Positions 24,181 to 33,540 of a stretch of 64,000 nt of DNA are shown piece after piece. Position numbers and translations under genes: made by a program. Numbering within the stretch: position 1 is the stretch's first letter; each line of letters opens with the position of its first letter. Source of the DNA: PALSA-693 sp963834725. GTDB lineage: Bacteria; Actinomycetota; Acidimicrobiia; Acidimicrobiales; Palsa-688. The stretch is from the NCBI GenBank assembly GCA_963834725.1, contig CAWICN010000001.1:5642001-5706000 (forward strand), read 5' to 3'. The notes beneath the pieces are model-generated. The model was not told the DNA's origin and made no database searches. It worked only from the letters and a program-made list of their open reading frames with translations.

Positions 24181-25817
24181 GCCTCGACGGCACTGCGCTC
24201 GCAGTCGTCATCATCCTGTTCGCCATCGTCACCGTGCTCGGCTTCGGCGCCGCCCGCTGGCGGCGGGTCGGCGCTCTTAACACCCTCGATGAATGGGGGC
24301 TCGGCGGGCGCTCGTTCGGTGGTTTCGTGACCTGGTTCCTTATGGGCGGGGACCTGTACACGGCCTATACGTTCATCGCCGTACCCGGCGCCATGTACGC
24401 GGCAGGCGCTGTCTCCGGCTGGTTTGCCGTGGCGTACACGATCCTGGTGTGGCCGATCGTGTTCGTGCTGATGCCTCGCCTGTGGTCGGTGGCGCACCGG
24501 CATGGGTACGCCACCCCGGCCGACTTCGTATTCGGTCGCTTCGGATCCCGGTGGCTCAGCCTGGCGGTCGCATTCACCGGCATCCTGGCGCTTCTGCCGT
24601 ACATCGCTCTGCAGTTGGTGGGGATCCAGTCGGTCCTCCAGGTCATCGGGGTTGGCAACGGCTCGTCGGGCTTTGTCAAGGACTTGCCGCTCATCATCGC
24701 GTTCGTGATTCTGGCCGCCTATACCTATACCTCCGGGCTGCGGGCGCCCGCGCTGACCGCGTTCGTTAAGGATGCGCTGATCTATGTCACCATCCTGGTG
24801 GCCGTGATTTACATCCCGATCCGACTCGGCGGGTATGGGCATATCTTCGCCGCCGCGGAAAAGCACGCCGTGACCAACGCTGCCGCTGCCAAAGCGGCGC
24901 ATAAGACCCCGACGTTTGTCTTTCTTCCCGGACCGAAGACGTACTGGGCGTACGCAACCCTGGCGCTCGGCTCCGCGATGGCGCTGTTCATGTATCCCCA
25001 CGCGATCACCGGGGTCCTTTCCACCAAGGAGCGGGAGACGATCCGGCGCAACAGCTGCGCCTTGCCGCTTTACTCGCTGGCATTGGCGTTCATCGCCTTG
25101 CTCGGTTACATGGCGATCGCGGCCAAGATCACCACGACCAACAGTCGGCTGGCCGCGCCGCTGCTGTTTCGGGCCATGTTCCCGAGCTGGTTTGCCGGCG
25201 TTGCGGATGCGGCGGTGATTATCGGCGCCTTGGTGCCGGCTGCGATCATGTCCATCGCGGCGGCAAACCTGTTCACCCGCAACATCTACAGGGACTTCAT
25301 CCGGCCGCAGGCCAGCGCCGGGGAGGAGGCGCAGGTCTCGAGGCTGGCGTCGCTGGTGGTCAAATTCGGGGCGTTGGCGTTCGTGCTCGGCTTAAACACG
25401 CAAAACGCCATCAACCTGCAGCTGCTCGGTGGCATCTGGATTTTGCAGACCTTCCCGGCGGTGGCTATCGGGCTGTTCACCCGCTGGTTCAACCGGTGGG
25501 CGTTGCTGGCCGGCTGGCTGGTGGGCATGGTGTACGGCTCCTATATCGCGTACGGGACCTCTACGTCGACCGTCCACCACTTGGCGGCGACGACCGCCAA
25601 GGTGCCGATCCTCGGGCAGACGGGTTACATCGCCGTCACCGCGCTCGTGCTCAACCTGGTTGTCGCCGTCGTGTTGAGCACCATCCTGCACTTCGTGCCG
25701 CGCAGTCGCGGTGTCGATGTGACGGCGCCCGAGGATTACGTGGTCGACCGCCGCGACACCCGGCTGGTGGAGGAGCCGACACTCACGGCGCAGGCGGAGG
25801 AGCGCCCCACCGTATAG
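24177..25817 (+). CDS. Sodium:solute symporter (SSS), monocarboxylate/MctP-like
   Basis: 546 residues with about 13 membrane helices. Features include GGRSFGGFVTWFLMGGDLYT in helix 1-2, YTFIAVPGAMYAAGAVSGWF, HGYATPADFVFGRFGSRWLS, ALGSAMALFMYPHAITGVLS and AAIMSIAAANLFTRNIYRDF, the SSS signature region. The YPHAITG stretch and the DUF3311 partner point to the branch that takes up short monocarboxylates; the substrate itself is inferred. The soluble C-terminal tail is acidic. Confidence 0.9.
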   Translation: MSLDGTALAVVIILFAIVTVLGFGAARWRRVGALNTLDEWGLGGRSFGGFVTWFLMGGDLYTAYTFIAVPGAMYAAGAVSGWFAVAYTILVWPIVFVLMPRLWSVAHRHGYATPADFVFGRFGSRWLSLAVAFTGILALLPYIALQLVGIQSVLQVIGVGNGSSGFVKDLPLIIAFVILAAYTYTSGLRAPALTAFVKDALIYVTILVAVIYIPIRLGGYGHIFAAAEKHAVTNAAAAKAAHKTPTFVFLPGPKTYWAYATLALGSAMALFMYPHAITGVLSTKERETIRRNSCALPLYSLALAFIALLGYMAIAAKITTTNSRLAAPLLFRAMFPSWFAGVADAAVIIGALVPAAIMSIAAANLFTRNIYRDFIRPQASAGEEAQVSRLASLVVKFGALAFVLGLNTQNAINLQLLGGIWILQTFPAVAIGLFTRWFNRWALLAGWLVGMVYGSYIAYGTSTSTVHHLAATTAKVPILGQTGYIAVTALVLNLVVAVVLSTILHFVPRSRGVDVTAPEDYVVDRRDTRLVEEPTLTAQAEERPTV

Positions 25818-25967
25818 GACCATAGAGGGTGGAACCGGTCGGGGAGCTTAGCCCGTTGTGGCGCCGAGTGCTACGACGCCTTTCCGGGTTCGGGACGGCT
25901 GCCAGCCTGCTCGGTCGTCCTGCCATCGGTCTGATTTCCGGCGTGGAGATGATCACAATTGCAGGTG

Positions 25968-26300
25968 GGCGGAGCCTGGACCTTAAAGGAGGTCAGTTGG
26001 CTCGCCCGCCGTCGGTGTTCGTTCAAAGTCTGACTGCTGACGAGGCGCGCGGCTTCGCCGGGGAATCGCGCCAGTCGAAGGGTTCACCTTGAACCAGCGG
26101 GCGCAGATCATTATGGAATCGGACTTGGAGGTAGCTGCGACTCAGATCGCTCAGGTGCTGCAGACCGACGAGAATCACCGCCGGGTGATCGTCGAGTTGA
26201 ACCCGGACCGGATGTACTCGCTGCGCCCTCCTACCGGGCGGCGGGCATCCGAAGGAGGATCGATGACGCGACCCGAGAGCAGATTCGTGGCATCGCCCTG
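25968..26300 (+). pseudogene. Remnant of an IS630 transposase related to the intact copy
   Basis: The upstream GCGGAGCCTGGACCTTAAAG, GGAGG box and TTG start match those of the intact IS630 (12944). The protein reads LARPPSVFVQSLTADEARGF, breaks after RQSKGSP, resumes one frame over as NQRAQIIMESDLEVAATQIA and QVLQTDENHRRVIVELNPD, then ends at GRRASEGG. Only the N-terminal HTH part remains, with at least one frameshift; the DDE core is absent. Confidence 0.75.
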
Positions 26301-26847
26301 GCCCGTTGCCTCCCTTCCGCTCAGTCGGGAACGGTGGGAGACTGGCAGTCGTGTCAATACAAGGTTCCTTTGGTCGGAGATCAACCTGTCGCCTGTATGG
26401 TGTCGATAGCGAACTACTGGCCTCTGGGGATCTCAGGTCCGACGCGGAAGCCATTGCGTGCACGTCGGTTCATCAAGGACGGCCTCTCCATGTACGTCTG
26501 AGCCGAGAAATTGCCGCTGGATTCGATAAGGACATCCTCCTCCACTGACGCGACAGAATGAGCAAGCAACAGCCCGCAGCAGGAGGGACCGGAGGAACGC
26601 ATATCTGCACTTCTCCTGTCCAGGGTGTCCCAGAACGTCCGTTTTCATCGTGGGTCTGCGCTGCCACATTGCGCCGGCCTGGAGGCGCTTATCCTCGACC
26701 GAGGGTGCTTGCTGGAGTTGCTGGATGGCACGCGTCTCAGCGGCCCCCAGGGGCGGATCTGCCGATTCGTTTGAACGTGCCGAAGTCTCGGCGTATTCTC
26801 CTATGCGCTGTACTGCCTGAGCGGACCCGAACAAGGGGGCATCACCC
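26301..26847. other. Gene-free stretch after the IS630 remnant
   Basis: No supported gene or RNA; probably decayed sequence plus the promoter of the SnoaL-like gene. Confidence 0.4.
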
Positions 26848-27180
26848 GTGGACACCACCCGCCACATGCTGGCCTATGTGCAGGCGATCGATGGCTTGAA
26901 TCGTTCGGACTTTGAACCGATGGCCGCACTGCTCGACGAAAAGTGCCAGTGGGAGGGGATCGGATCGAGCCGAGATGAGATCATGGCGTTCTTCAAGACC
27001 GGGAAGGAGCAGGGGTGGAAGTCTCACCACATCTTGAGCCTGGCCGGGGAAGGCGACTACCTCAGTTCGACGGCCCGTAACGAGTCGACGGATGGTTCAT
27101 TCTCTCCCGCGGCTGGAATAGTTGGGTTCAGCCCTGATGGTAAGATCACTCAGATACGATCGTTTGGGCCCGAATCCTGA
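26848..27180 (+). CDS. SnoaL-like / NTF2-fold protein
   Basis: 110 residues from GTG 26848. Cone-shaped alpha+beta fold recognisable from YVQAIDGLNRSDFEPMAALL, CQWEGIGSSRDEIMAFF and the final FSPDGKITQIRSFGPES. Proteins of this type act as ester cyclases, hydrolases or carriers; no catalytic residues can be assigned. Confidence 0.6.
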   Translation: MDTTRHMLAYVQAIDGLNRSDFEPMAALLDEKCQWEGIGSSRDEIMAFFKTGKEQGWKSHHILSLAGEGDYLSSTARNESTDGSFSPAAGIVGFSPDGKITQIRSFGPES

Positions 27181-27332
27181 ACTTCCAGTCGGCCTGAGCA
27201 GCTGGACTGAGCGGCTTTGCGTGGGGGAAGCGGTCTCATCAGGTTGCATTTGTTCGAGCACCGGGCGGTAGTGGATGCGTCGAACTGCGTCGCTGAAGAT
27301 TCGACTGGCTGTACGCCTCCAGGAGGTAGGTC

Positions 27333-27803
27333 ATGAGCGGCCAAAACAAGGCGCTCACCAGGGAGGTCTACGAGAACATCATCACCAAGGGGCAGATGTA
27401 CCGGCTCCGGGAAATCGTAGCGGAGGACTGCTTCGACCACGGCGCCGCGTTAGCGGGCTGGGAGAACGGATTCCTCGATCATGTCCCCTGGTTTCGGGGT
27501 GCCTTCCCTGACATCGTGGCCCAGGTGGACGACATGGTCGCCGAAGGTGATCGGGTGGTGGCCTATTGGTCCTTCACCGGTACCCATCAAGGCGAGCTGA
27601 TGGGATTTCCGGCCACAGGAAGGAAGGTATCCAGCAACCTCATCAGCCAACTGCGCTGGCGGGACGGCAAGCTGGTGGAATACCAGGTCCTGGGCGACTA
27701 CCTGGGCATGATGATCCAATTGGGCGCTATCCCCGATGACAACCCATTAGTAAAAATAGCGGGCCAATCGGCAGCCGCCCAGGCGGAAGCCAGACAGCCA
27801 TAA
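27333..27803 (+). CDS. SnoaL-like ester cyclase family protein
   Basis: 156 residues. Typical pattern: NKALTREVYENIITKGQMYR, EDCFDHGAALAG, PWFRGAFPDIVAQVDDMVAE, VVAYWSFTGTHQGELMGFPA and RKVSSNLISQLRWRDGKLVE. The spacing matches polyketide-cyclase-like SnoaL_2 proteins, where the conserved His and Asp act as base. It is a stand-alone gene with GGAGGTAGG before the ATG. Confidence 0.78.
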   Translation: MSGQNKALTREVYENIITKGQMYRLREIVAEDCFDHGAALAGWENGFLDHVPWFRGAFPDIVAQVDDMVAEGDRVVAYWSFTGTHQGELMGFPATGRKVSSNLISQLRWRDGKLVEYQVLGDYLGMMIQLGAIPDDNPLVKIAGQSAAAQAEARQP

Positions 27804-27804
27804 C

Positions 27805-28074
27805 GACGCCCTGCAAGGGCTCCTCGGGTTCCACTCCACCCACGCCATCACCAGCTGGCTGCCCATCTTCATGTTCGTGCTGCTATTCGGGCTGTCCATG
27901 GACTACCGCGTATTCATCCTCAGCCGCATCCGGGAGGGCCACCTGGCCGGCCTGCGCACCGACTCGGCCGTCAGCCAGGGGATCAAATCCAGCGCCGGCA
28001 CGGTCACCGCCGCCGCCGTGGTCATGGTCGTGGTCTTCCTGACCTTCGCCACCCTGTCCCAGGTGTCCATGAAA
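27805..28074 (+). pseudogene. MMPL/RND transporter C-terminal fragment
   Basis: Encodes STHAITSWLPIFMFVLLFGL, SMDYRVFILSRIREG and GTVTAAAVVMVVVFLTFATL, the conserved helices VIII-X region of MMPL lipid transporters (SMDYxVFLLSRIRE signature). Both ends are missing. It starts right after the SnoaL gene without a start codon, so it is a relic. Confidence 0.8.
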
Positions 28075-28204
28075 GAAGCCGGGGCGCGCAACGGCCCACT
28101 CCGTCGTTACACTGTCAAGCGGGTCGAGATTGTCAGGGCTAGATGGACGTACTCCCGTATACAGTAAGGGCGTGCACGGCGAATACACCTGGGGTGGTTG
28201 AGCG

Positions 28205-28381
28205 ATGCTGGCTGATGTGACCTCCGGCCCGTTCATCGGCCTGTGGGTGGTGCTGTGGTACCTGATCTTCGCTATCTTCATTATCGGCTGCCTGCGCAAG
28301 GGCCACATCCTATGGTTCATCCTCGGGTTCTTCTTCCCCTTGTGCTGGCTGATCGGGGCGATCCTGCCTAGGCGACGGTGA
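28205..28381 (+). CDS. Small two-helix membrane protein
   Basis: 58 residues: MLADVTSGPFIGLWVVLWYL, then IFAIFIIGCLRKGHILWFIL and a second hydrophobic helix GFFFPLCWLIGAILPRRR. The layout, with a central RKGH turn, recurs in small actinobacterial membrane proteins of unknown function. The frame is clean and uninterrupted. Confidence 0.6.
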   Translation: MLADVTSGPFIGLWVVLWYLIFAIFIIGCLRKGHILWFILGFFFPLCWLIGAILPRRR

Positions 28382-28507
28382 CTTCACCAAGGTTCGGCAT
28401 CAACTACTCACACCGACGCCAGGAGGCGACCATGGAGATCGAAGGGAACGAGTGCTCTTTGTTTGTCAAGAGGCTCGACGGTTTTTTCGGCTTTGCCGGA
28501 GGCATCG

Positions 28508-28553
28508 CCTGGCGTCGGTGCGCCGGCTGGCCTGGCGTCGGTGCGCCGGCTGG
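28508..28553 (+). repeat. Perfect 23-base tandem repeat, two units
   Basis: Units at 28508-28530 and 28531-28553, each beginning CCTGGCGTCGGTGCGCCGGC. It lies between a possible short frame (28432 on) and the IS110 relic. Confidence 0.8.
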
Positions 28554-28599
28554 CCGTAGGCTTGGTGGCGGTCCGGGAGTGGCTTCTCCGAAGAGTCGG

Positions 28600-29130
28600 T
28601 GTCGCGGGGTGTGAGCCGGCCGCGCTGGATCTAGAGACGTTCCCCGTCTGCCCTCCCGGACCCCTTTGACGGGCGGCATCTTCCCGGTCTCGTCCTCGAA
28701 GAGGCGGGTGTAAAGCTGGTCGCTGATGCGCCGCTTGAGGGACCGCATTGCTTCTTTGCCGGTCTTGCGTTCGGCGATCTTGCGCTCGTAGTAGGCCCGG
28801 CCCTCGGTGCCCGGGAATCGGAGCTGGGTGACGGCCACGATATGGATGGCTGGTTCATCCGCGGGTCCCCCCGCCGCGACGGCCGGTAGATCTTCTTCGG
28901 CCCGGAAGAAACCTCGATGGGGGCGGTGCCGTTGTAGGAGGCGAAGCGGTCACGGCTGGCGAAGCGCCGCACGTCGCCAGTGTCGCCTTGACCATGGCCG
29001 CCACCACCGGCCCGGCCCCGAATATCTCCGTGACGATCGTCTTGGAGGCTTTCACCGCAGTCGTGATGCGCTTCTTGCTGTCGCGGATCTGCCCGTCGAT
29101 GCGGCGCAGGTCGTCGATAGCCGTACTTGC
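28600..29130 (-). pseudogene. IS110-family transposase C-terminal relic
   Basis: Three successive minus-strand frames carry the Transposase_20 half: RRIDGQIRDSKKRITTAVKA with IFGAGPVVAAM, then FASRDRFASYNGTAPIEVSS, then MAVTQLRFPGTEGRAYYERK and AERKTGKEAMRSLKRRISDQ. At least two frameshifts separate them. The N-terminal DEDD catalytic half is absent. No bridge-RNA region can be identified. Confidence 0.8.
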
Positions 29131-29305
29131 GGCCGCCCCCTCCCAAGCTGGACGAGGTCGACATAGAATGCCGGGTCGCCCTCGGGGGATCTTGAAAGCG
29201 CCCTGCTGGTGGCCCGACACAGCAAGCCGGGCGACATCCCCGGCGAAACGCTGGCCCGGCTGGACCTGTGCTCGGGGCGAGCCGACCGGGCTCTCAGCCG
29301 GGTGG

Positions 29306-29397
<92 letters not shown>

Positions 29398-29415
29398 CTC
29401 CACGAGTCACGCCGG

Positions 29416-30002
29416 TCAGCCGGCCGCCTCGATCGTCCGCGCCCACGGCGTCGGAATCGCTGTGCCCCGGTAGCGGTAACGGGTGACCGCCACCGCAGAG
29501 GGGTCGAACAGCATGACCTCGCCGTCCGTCGGCCACCATTCCTTGAGATAGCGCCGTCGGATCTGTTCCCAGTTGGCGTGTTGGTGTTTCCGGCGAAGCC
29601 ATCGAATGACCCGCCGCCAAGTGAACGCTCGGAGATAACCGAAGGTGTGCTTGGACACGCCGTGACGGAAATAGTTAGTCCAACCTCGCAGCACCGGAGC
29701 GAGCCGGCGCAACAGGTCGGCGAGCGGTTGGTTGAGTCCCTGTGACGTGATCACCCGCACCTTGGCCTTGATCGAGGCGAGCGCCTTCTTCGACGGCCAG
29801 GTGTAGATGTACGCCCGCTTCGTGCCCCGCCGGTGTTGCCGCTGGATGCGGAACCCCAAGAACTCGAAGCCAACATCGATGTGAACGACACTGGTCTTCT
29901 CCTCCGACAGCCGTAGGCCGACCGGGGTCAGGACCGCCGCCACTTCATCTCGCATCGCTTCCGCGTGGGCGCGGGTGCCGCTGACCATCACCACGAAATC
30001 GT
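29416..30002 (-). pseudogene. ltrA: Group II intron 2 RT C-terminal part and maturase domain
   Basis: Minus-strand frame reading ADDFVVMVSGTRAHAEAMRD (RT5), GLRLSEEKTSVVHIDVGFEF (RT6-7) and the maturase domain LLRRLAPVLRGWTNYFRHGV, RRKHQHANWEQIRRRYLKEW. The Asp-Asp side of YADD abuts the RIT left end at 30001-30004. The sequence is clearly a different RT lineage from the intron-1 protein, with little identity outside the motifs. Confidence 0.9.
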
Positions 30003-30154
30003 CCGCTTATGCCGAGAACCGAATTATGCCGAGGATCGGCGCAGAGACGGCTGTTTGACCTGCTCACTGACGGTGTGGGTTGGGGGAAGTTCGGCATAAT
30101 TCTGGGCACGTGACGGAGGATTCCTCTTTGGGTTCGACCAGAGAGGGGATCACC

Positions 30155-31357
30155 GTGAGCAGTCCGAGACCTGTGCGTGTCAGGGGGCCGTTGGCCCCGT
30201 TCGCGGTTGGCTTCGAGGAGGACTTGGCCGGCCAGGGCTATAGGTCAGCGACCGACCACCTGTATGTGATGGCCCAGTTGAGCCGCTGGATGGGCAGCGA
30301 GATGTTGGGCGCGGCGGACCTGTCGCTGTCGGGGATCGAGGAGTTCCTCGGCTGGAGAGAGGCCAGCGGCTACGTGAGTGCGGTGTCGCCGGTGCGGTTG
30401 TCGCGGCTGGTGGACTATCTGGTCTGTGTCGGGGCCGTCGCCGGCTTCGAGAGCGCCGTTGCCGACACCCCTGTTGAGTCTCTGATCGAGCGTTACAGGT
30501 GCTTCCTGCTCCAAGAGAGGGGTTTCCAGACCGACAGCGTCCGGGTCTATGTCGACGTAGCCCGCCTGTTCTTGTTGTGGTTGTCAACGGACGGTGACCT
30601 CGACTTGGAGAAGGCGACCGCGGCGGAAGTGACCCGGTTCGTGCTGGGAGAGTCTCAGCGCTTGAGGCTCGCTTCGGCCAAGGCGATGACAACCAGGCTG
30701 CGGTCGCTGCTGCGGTTTCTGTATGTGCAGGGCCTTACAGCGCTCCCGTTAGCGGACGCGGTGCCTTCGGTGGCCGGCTGGCGTCTGGCTTCCCTGCCAA
30801 AGGCGCTTCCGCCGTCACAGGTTGCTTCGCTGTTGAAGAGTTGCGACCGGCGGACCAGGATCGGCCGGCGCGATTACGCGGTCCTGATCGTGTTGTCACG
30901 CCTGGGGTTGCGGGCCGGGGAAGTCGCCAGACTGCGGCTGGGCGACATCGACTGGCGATCCGGTGATCTGCTCGTGCGAGGCAAAGGTGGACGCAGCGAC
31001 CGGCTGCCACTGCCCGTCGATGTCGGCGAGGCGATTGTCGCCTGGCTGACCCGGGGCCGGCCAACTTGCCTGAGCATGTCGGTGTTCGTCCGGGTGCGAG
31101 CACCGCATCGGGCCCTGACCTCTGGTGGTGTGTCCGCGGTCGTGTGGCACGCCTGTGAGCGGGGCGGCGTGGACCGAACAGGCGCGCACCGGCTCCGCCA
31201 TTCTGCCGCGACCGGCATGCTGGCGGCTGGGGGGAGCCTGGATGAGATCGGACAAGTACTCCGACATCAGCGCAGGGACACCACCTCGATTTACGCGAAA
31301 GTCGACCGGCGGTCCCTGGTGGCGGTGGTCCGCCCGTGGCCGGGAGCACGACCGTGA
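30155..31357 (+). CDS. ritA: RIT tyrosine recombinase A, copy 2
   Basis: 400 residues, the same protein sequence as the copy at 7799-9001, with all catalytic residues present. The GTG start at 30155 is again preceded by AGAGGGG. Its stop overlaps ritB (GTGA). Confidence 0.93.
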   Translation: MSSPRPVRVRGPLAPFAVGFEEDLAGQGYRSATDHLYVMAQLSRWMGSEMLGAADLSLSGIEEFLGWREASGYVSAVSPVRLSRLVDYLVCVGAVAGFESAVADTPVESLIERYRCFLLQERGFQTDSVRVYVDVARLFLLWLSTDGDLDLEKATAAEVTRFVLGESQRLRLASAKAMTTRLRSLLRFLYVQGLTALPLADAVPSVAGWRLASLPKALPPSQVASLLKSCDRRTRIGRRDYAVLIVLSRLGLRAGEVARLRLGDIDWRSGDLLVRGKGGRSDRLPLPVDVGEAIVAWLTRGRPTCLSMSVFVRVRAPHRALTSGGVSAVVWHACERGGVDRTGAHRLRHSAATGMLAAGGSLDEIGQVLRHQRRDTTSIYAKVDRRSLVAVVRPWPGARP

Positions 31358-32277
31358 GCGATCTTCGCGACCACAGCCACGACTATCTCGCCCTGCGTCG
31401 AGCGTTGGGTTACAAACTGACCGGAGAAGGCCGTCTCCTCGCCGACCTGGTCGCCTTCCTCGCTGATGCCGGGGCGTCGACGATCACCACCGCCCTGGCA
31501 GTCGCTTGGACCACCAAGGTGACCGGTTCGGCCGCCTATCTAGCCCGGCGGATGCGAGTCGCGCGCTCCTTCGCTCGATACCTCCACGCCCTCGACCCCA
31601 ACTGCGAGATCCCACCGGCTGACCTGTTCCCCGCCGGCAAACACCGCCCAGTCCCCTACATCTACTCCGATGACGACGTCGTCGCGTTGATGGCAGCAGC
31701 CGCGACGCTTCGCCCGGCGCTACGAGCAGCCACCTTCGAGACCCTGTTCGGGCTGCTCGCAGCGACAGGCATGCGGGTGAGCGAGGCTATGGCCCTCGAC
31801 ACGGGCGACATCGACTGGCCGGGCCAGGTCTTGACCGTGCGGGAATCGAAATACGGCAAGTCCCGCGAGGTCCTCCTGCATCCCAGCACCCTCGACGCGC
31901 TCAAGATCTATGAGCGTCAACGAGACCGCCTCGCTCTCCAGCGGCACGCTCCGAGCTTCTTCGTCTCGACCCGGGGGACCCGACTGTCCCACAACACGGT
32001 TCAGCCCACCTTCCGTCAACTGGTGCACCGGGCCGGACTCGAGCAGCCGCCACCGTCGCCCCAGCCGAGAATCCATGGGCTCAGGCACTCCTTTGCCGTC
32101 GACACCCTGATCGGCTGGTATCGCGACGGCGCCGACGTCGCTGTGCGCATGCCGCTGCTATCCACCTATCTCGGCCACCACGACCCTCGAGCCACCTACT
32201 GGTATGTCTCCGCCGTCCCCGAACTGCTGGCCCTGGCCGCCCGGCGTCTCGAACCGACCCCAAAGGCCGAGCCATGA
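31354..32277 (+). CDS. ritB: RIT tyrosine recombinase B, copy 2
   Basis: 307 residues. Differs from the copy at 8998-9921 by Thr in AWTTKVTGS (C at 31514). The change is in the N-terminal core-binding domain, away from the catalytic Arg, Lys, HGLRH and Tyr, which are all retained. GTGA and ATGA overlaps link it to ritA and ritC. Confidence 0.93.
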   Translation: MSDLRDHSHDYLALRRALGYKLTGEGRLLADLVAFLADAGASTITTALAVAWTTKVTGSAAYLARRMRVARSFARYLHALDPNCEIPPADLFPAGKHRPVPYIYSDDDVVALMAAAATLRPALRAATFETLFGLLAATGMRVSEAMALDTGDIDWPGQVLTVRESKYGKSREVLLHPSTLDALKIYERQRDRLALQRHAPSFFVSTRGTRLSHNTVQPTFRQLVHRAGLEQPPPSPQPRIHGLRHSFAVDTLIGWYRDGADVAVRMPLLSTYLGHHDPRATYWYVSAVPELLALAARRLEPTPKAEP

Positions 32278-33266
32278 CCGCGTTTGCCCCCACCTTGGAA
32301 GGCTTCTTCACCCAGCGGCTCATCAACCAGAAACGAGCCAGCAGCCATACCATCGCCGCCTACAGAGACACGTTCCGTCTGCTCCTCGGTTTCGCCTCGC
32401 AGCGAACCGGGAGGCCGCCGTGCGATCTCGACTTCGACGATCTCGACGCCACGCTCATCGGCGCCTTCTTGGACCATCTCGAACGAGACCGTCACAACGC
32501 CATCCGAACCCGCAACTCCCGACTGGCGGCCGTCCACTCCCTCTACCGCTACGCGGCGCTGGAACACCCCGAACACGCCGCGCTGATCGGACGGGTCCTC
32601 GCCATCCCCACCAAACGCGCCGAGCGCACCGACATCGCCTTCCTCGAACCCGAAGAGATCGACGCCCTGCTCTCCGCTCCCGACCGCGACCGCTGGATCG
32701 GGCGGCGCGATCACACCCTGCTGGTGGTCGCCATCCAAACCGGGCTGCGAGTCTCCGAGCTCACCGGGCTGTGCTGCGGAGACGTTCACCTCGGGCGAGG
32801 ACCCCACCTCCGTTGTGACGGCAAAGGCCGGAAACAACGGGCCACCCCCCTGACCGCCCACACCGTCTCCGTGCTGCACTCTTGGCTGACCGAACGCCAC
32901 AACCAGCCAACAGGACCGCTGTTCCCGACCAGCCGAGGACGCCGCCTCAGCAGCGACGCGGTCGCCGCCTTGGTGGCCAAGCACACCGCCACCGCCCGAC
33001 AGGCCTGCCCGACGCTTCAGACCAAGCACGTGACCGTCCACACCCTCAGACACACAGCCGCCATGACCCTCCTCCGAGCCGGGGTCGAAGCCACCGTCAT
33101 CGCGCTCTGGCTGGGTCACGAAGACGTCGAGACCACCACGAAGATCTACCTCCACGCCGACATGACCATCAAAGAACGAGCCCTCGCCCGCACCACCCCA
33201 CCCGGCACCACACCAGGCCGCTACAAGCCCCCCGACCGCCTCCTCGCCTTCCTCGAAACCCTCTGA
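32274..33266 (+). CDS. ritC: RIT tyrosine recombinase C, copy 2
   Basis: 330 residues, identical in protein sequence to the copy at 9918-10910. The stop again overlaps the inner terminal motif (33265-33278). Downstream the element ends at 33351 and the RT relic runs toward it from the opposite strand. Confidence 0.93.
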   Translation: MTAFAPTLEGFFTQRLINQKRASSHTIAAYRDTFRLLLGFASQRTGRPPCDLDFDDLDATLIGAFLDHLERDRHNAIRTRNSRLAAVHSLYRYAALEHPEHAALIGRVLAIPTKRAERTDIAFLEPEEIDALLSAPDRDRWIGRRDHTLLVVAIQTGLRVSELTGLCCGDVHLGRGPHLRCDGKGRKQRATPLTAHTVSVLHSWLTERHNQPTGPLFPTSRGRRLSSDAVAALVAKHTATARQACPTLQTKHVTVHTLRHTAAMTLLRAGVEATVIALWLGHEDVETTTKIYLHADMTIKERALARTTPPGTTPGRYKPPDRLLAFLETL

Positions 33267-33351
33267 ATTATGCCGAACCCACCAACGAGAAGCCCCTACC
33301 CCACAAGCCATCCGTGCCGATCCTCGGCATAATTCGGTTCTCGGCATAAGC

Positions 33352-33375
33352 CGACTTATCCTGAATTCGTCATAA
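33352..33375 (-). repeat. 24-base RT-side flank of RIT copy 2
   Basis: Read in the RT direction it is the same as 7625-7648 of copy 1 except for the base touching the inverted repeat (G instead of C). In copy 1 it adjoins the ritA end, here the ritC end; in both it lies between the RT Ala-Asp codons and the element. Confidence 0.85.
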
Positions 33376-33540
33376 ATCCGCGTAACGGACCAGGCGACAG
33401 ACCGCGAGCCCTTTGCGCCTTCGAGCGGTGCGCTGCGAGCCGGACTTGCCGTAGCTCGACCAGACCTCGGCAAAGTGGTCGTCGAGGACCGATAGGGCGA
33501 TATTGGCAAGCAGTGGCGACAAGACTCCCCCAACGCAATG
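33376..33540 (-). pseudogene. ltrA: Group II intron 2 RT fragment, motif 4 to YAD
   Basis: Minus-strand frame: GGVLSPLLANIALSVLDDHF (RT4), EVWSSYGKSGSQRTARRRKG, AVCRLVRYAD, then the RIT junction. GCG GAT (33376-33381) encodes Ala-Asp of the split YADD. The upstream end at about 33540 coincides with the 3' end of the serine-recombinase homology. Confidence 0.88.

Larger units (their letters stand above)
30005..33351 (+). mobile_element. RIT (recombinase-in-trio) element, copy 2
   Basis: 3347 bases with the same 36-base inverted repeats (30005-30040, 33316-33351) and the same inner motif GAATTATGCCGAAC at 33265-33278. The gene products match copy 1 except ritB Thr (C at 31514) for Ile. It interrupts the YADD codons of a different group II intron RT, but here the rit genes run opposite to the RT. 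Such near identity indicates very recent movement or gene conversion. Confidence 0.93.

Noticed and set aside
28508..28553. CRISPR-like or VNTR array
   Set aside because: Only two adjacent copies; simple tandem duplication.
32196..33533. 445-codon minus-strand frame across RIT copy 2
   Set aside because: Same shadow as in copy 1, extended by chance through the RT relic.
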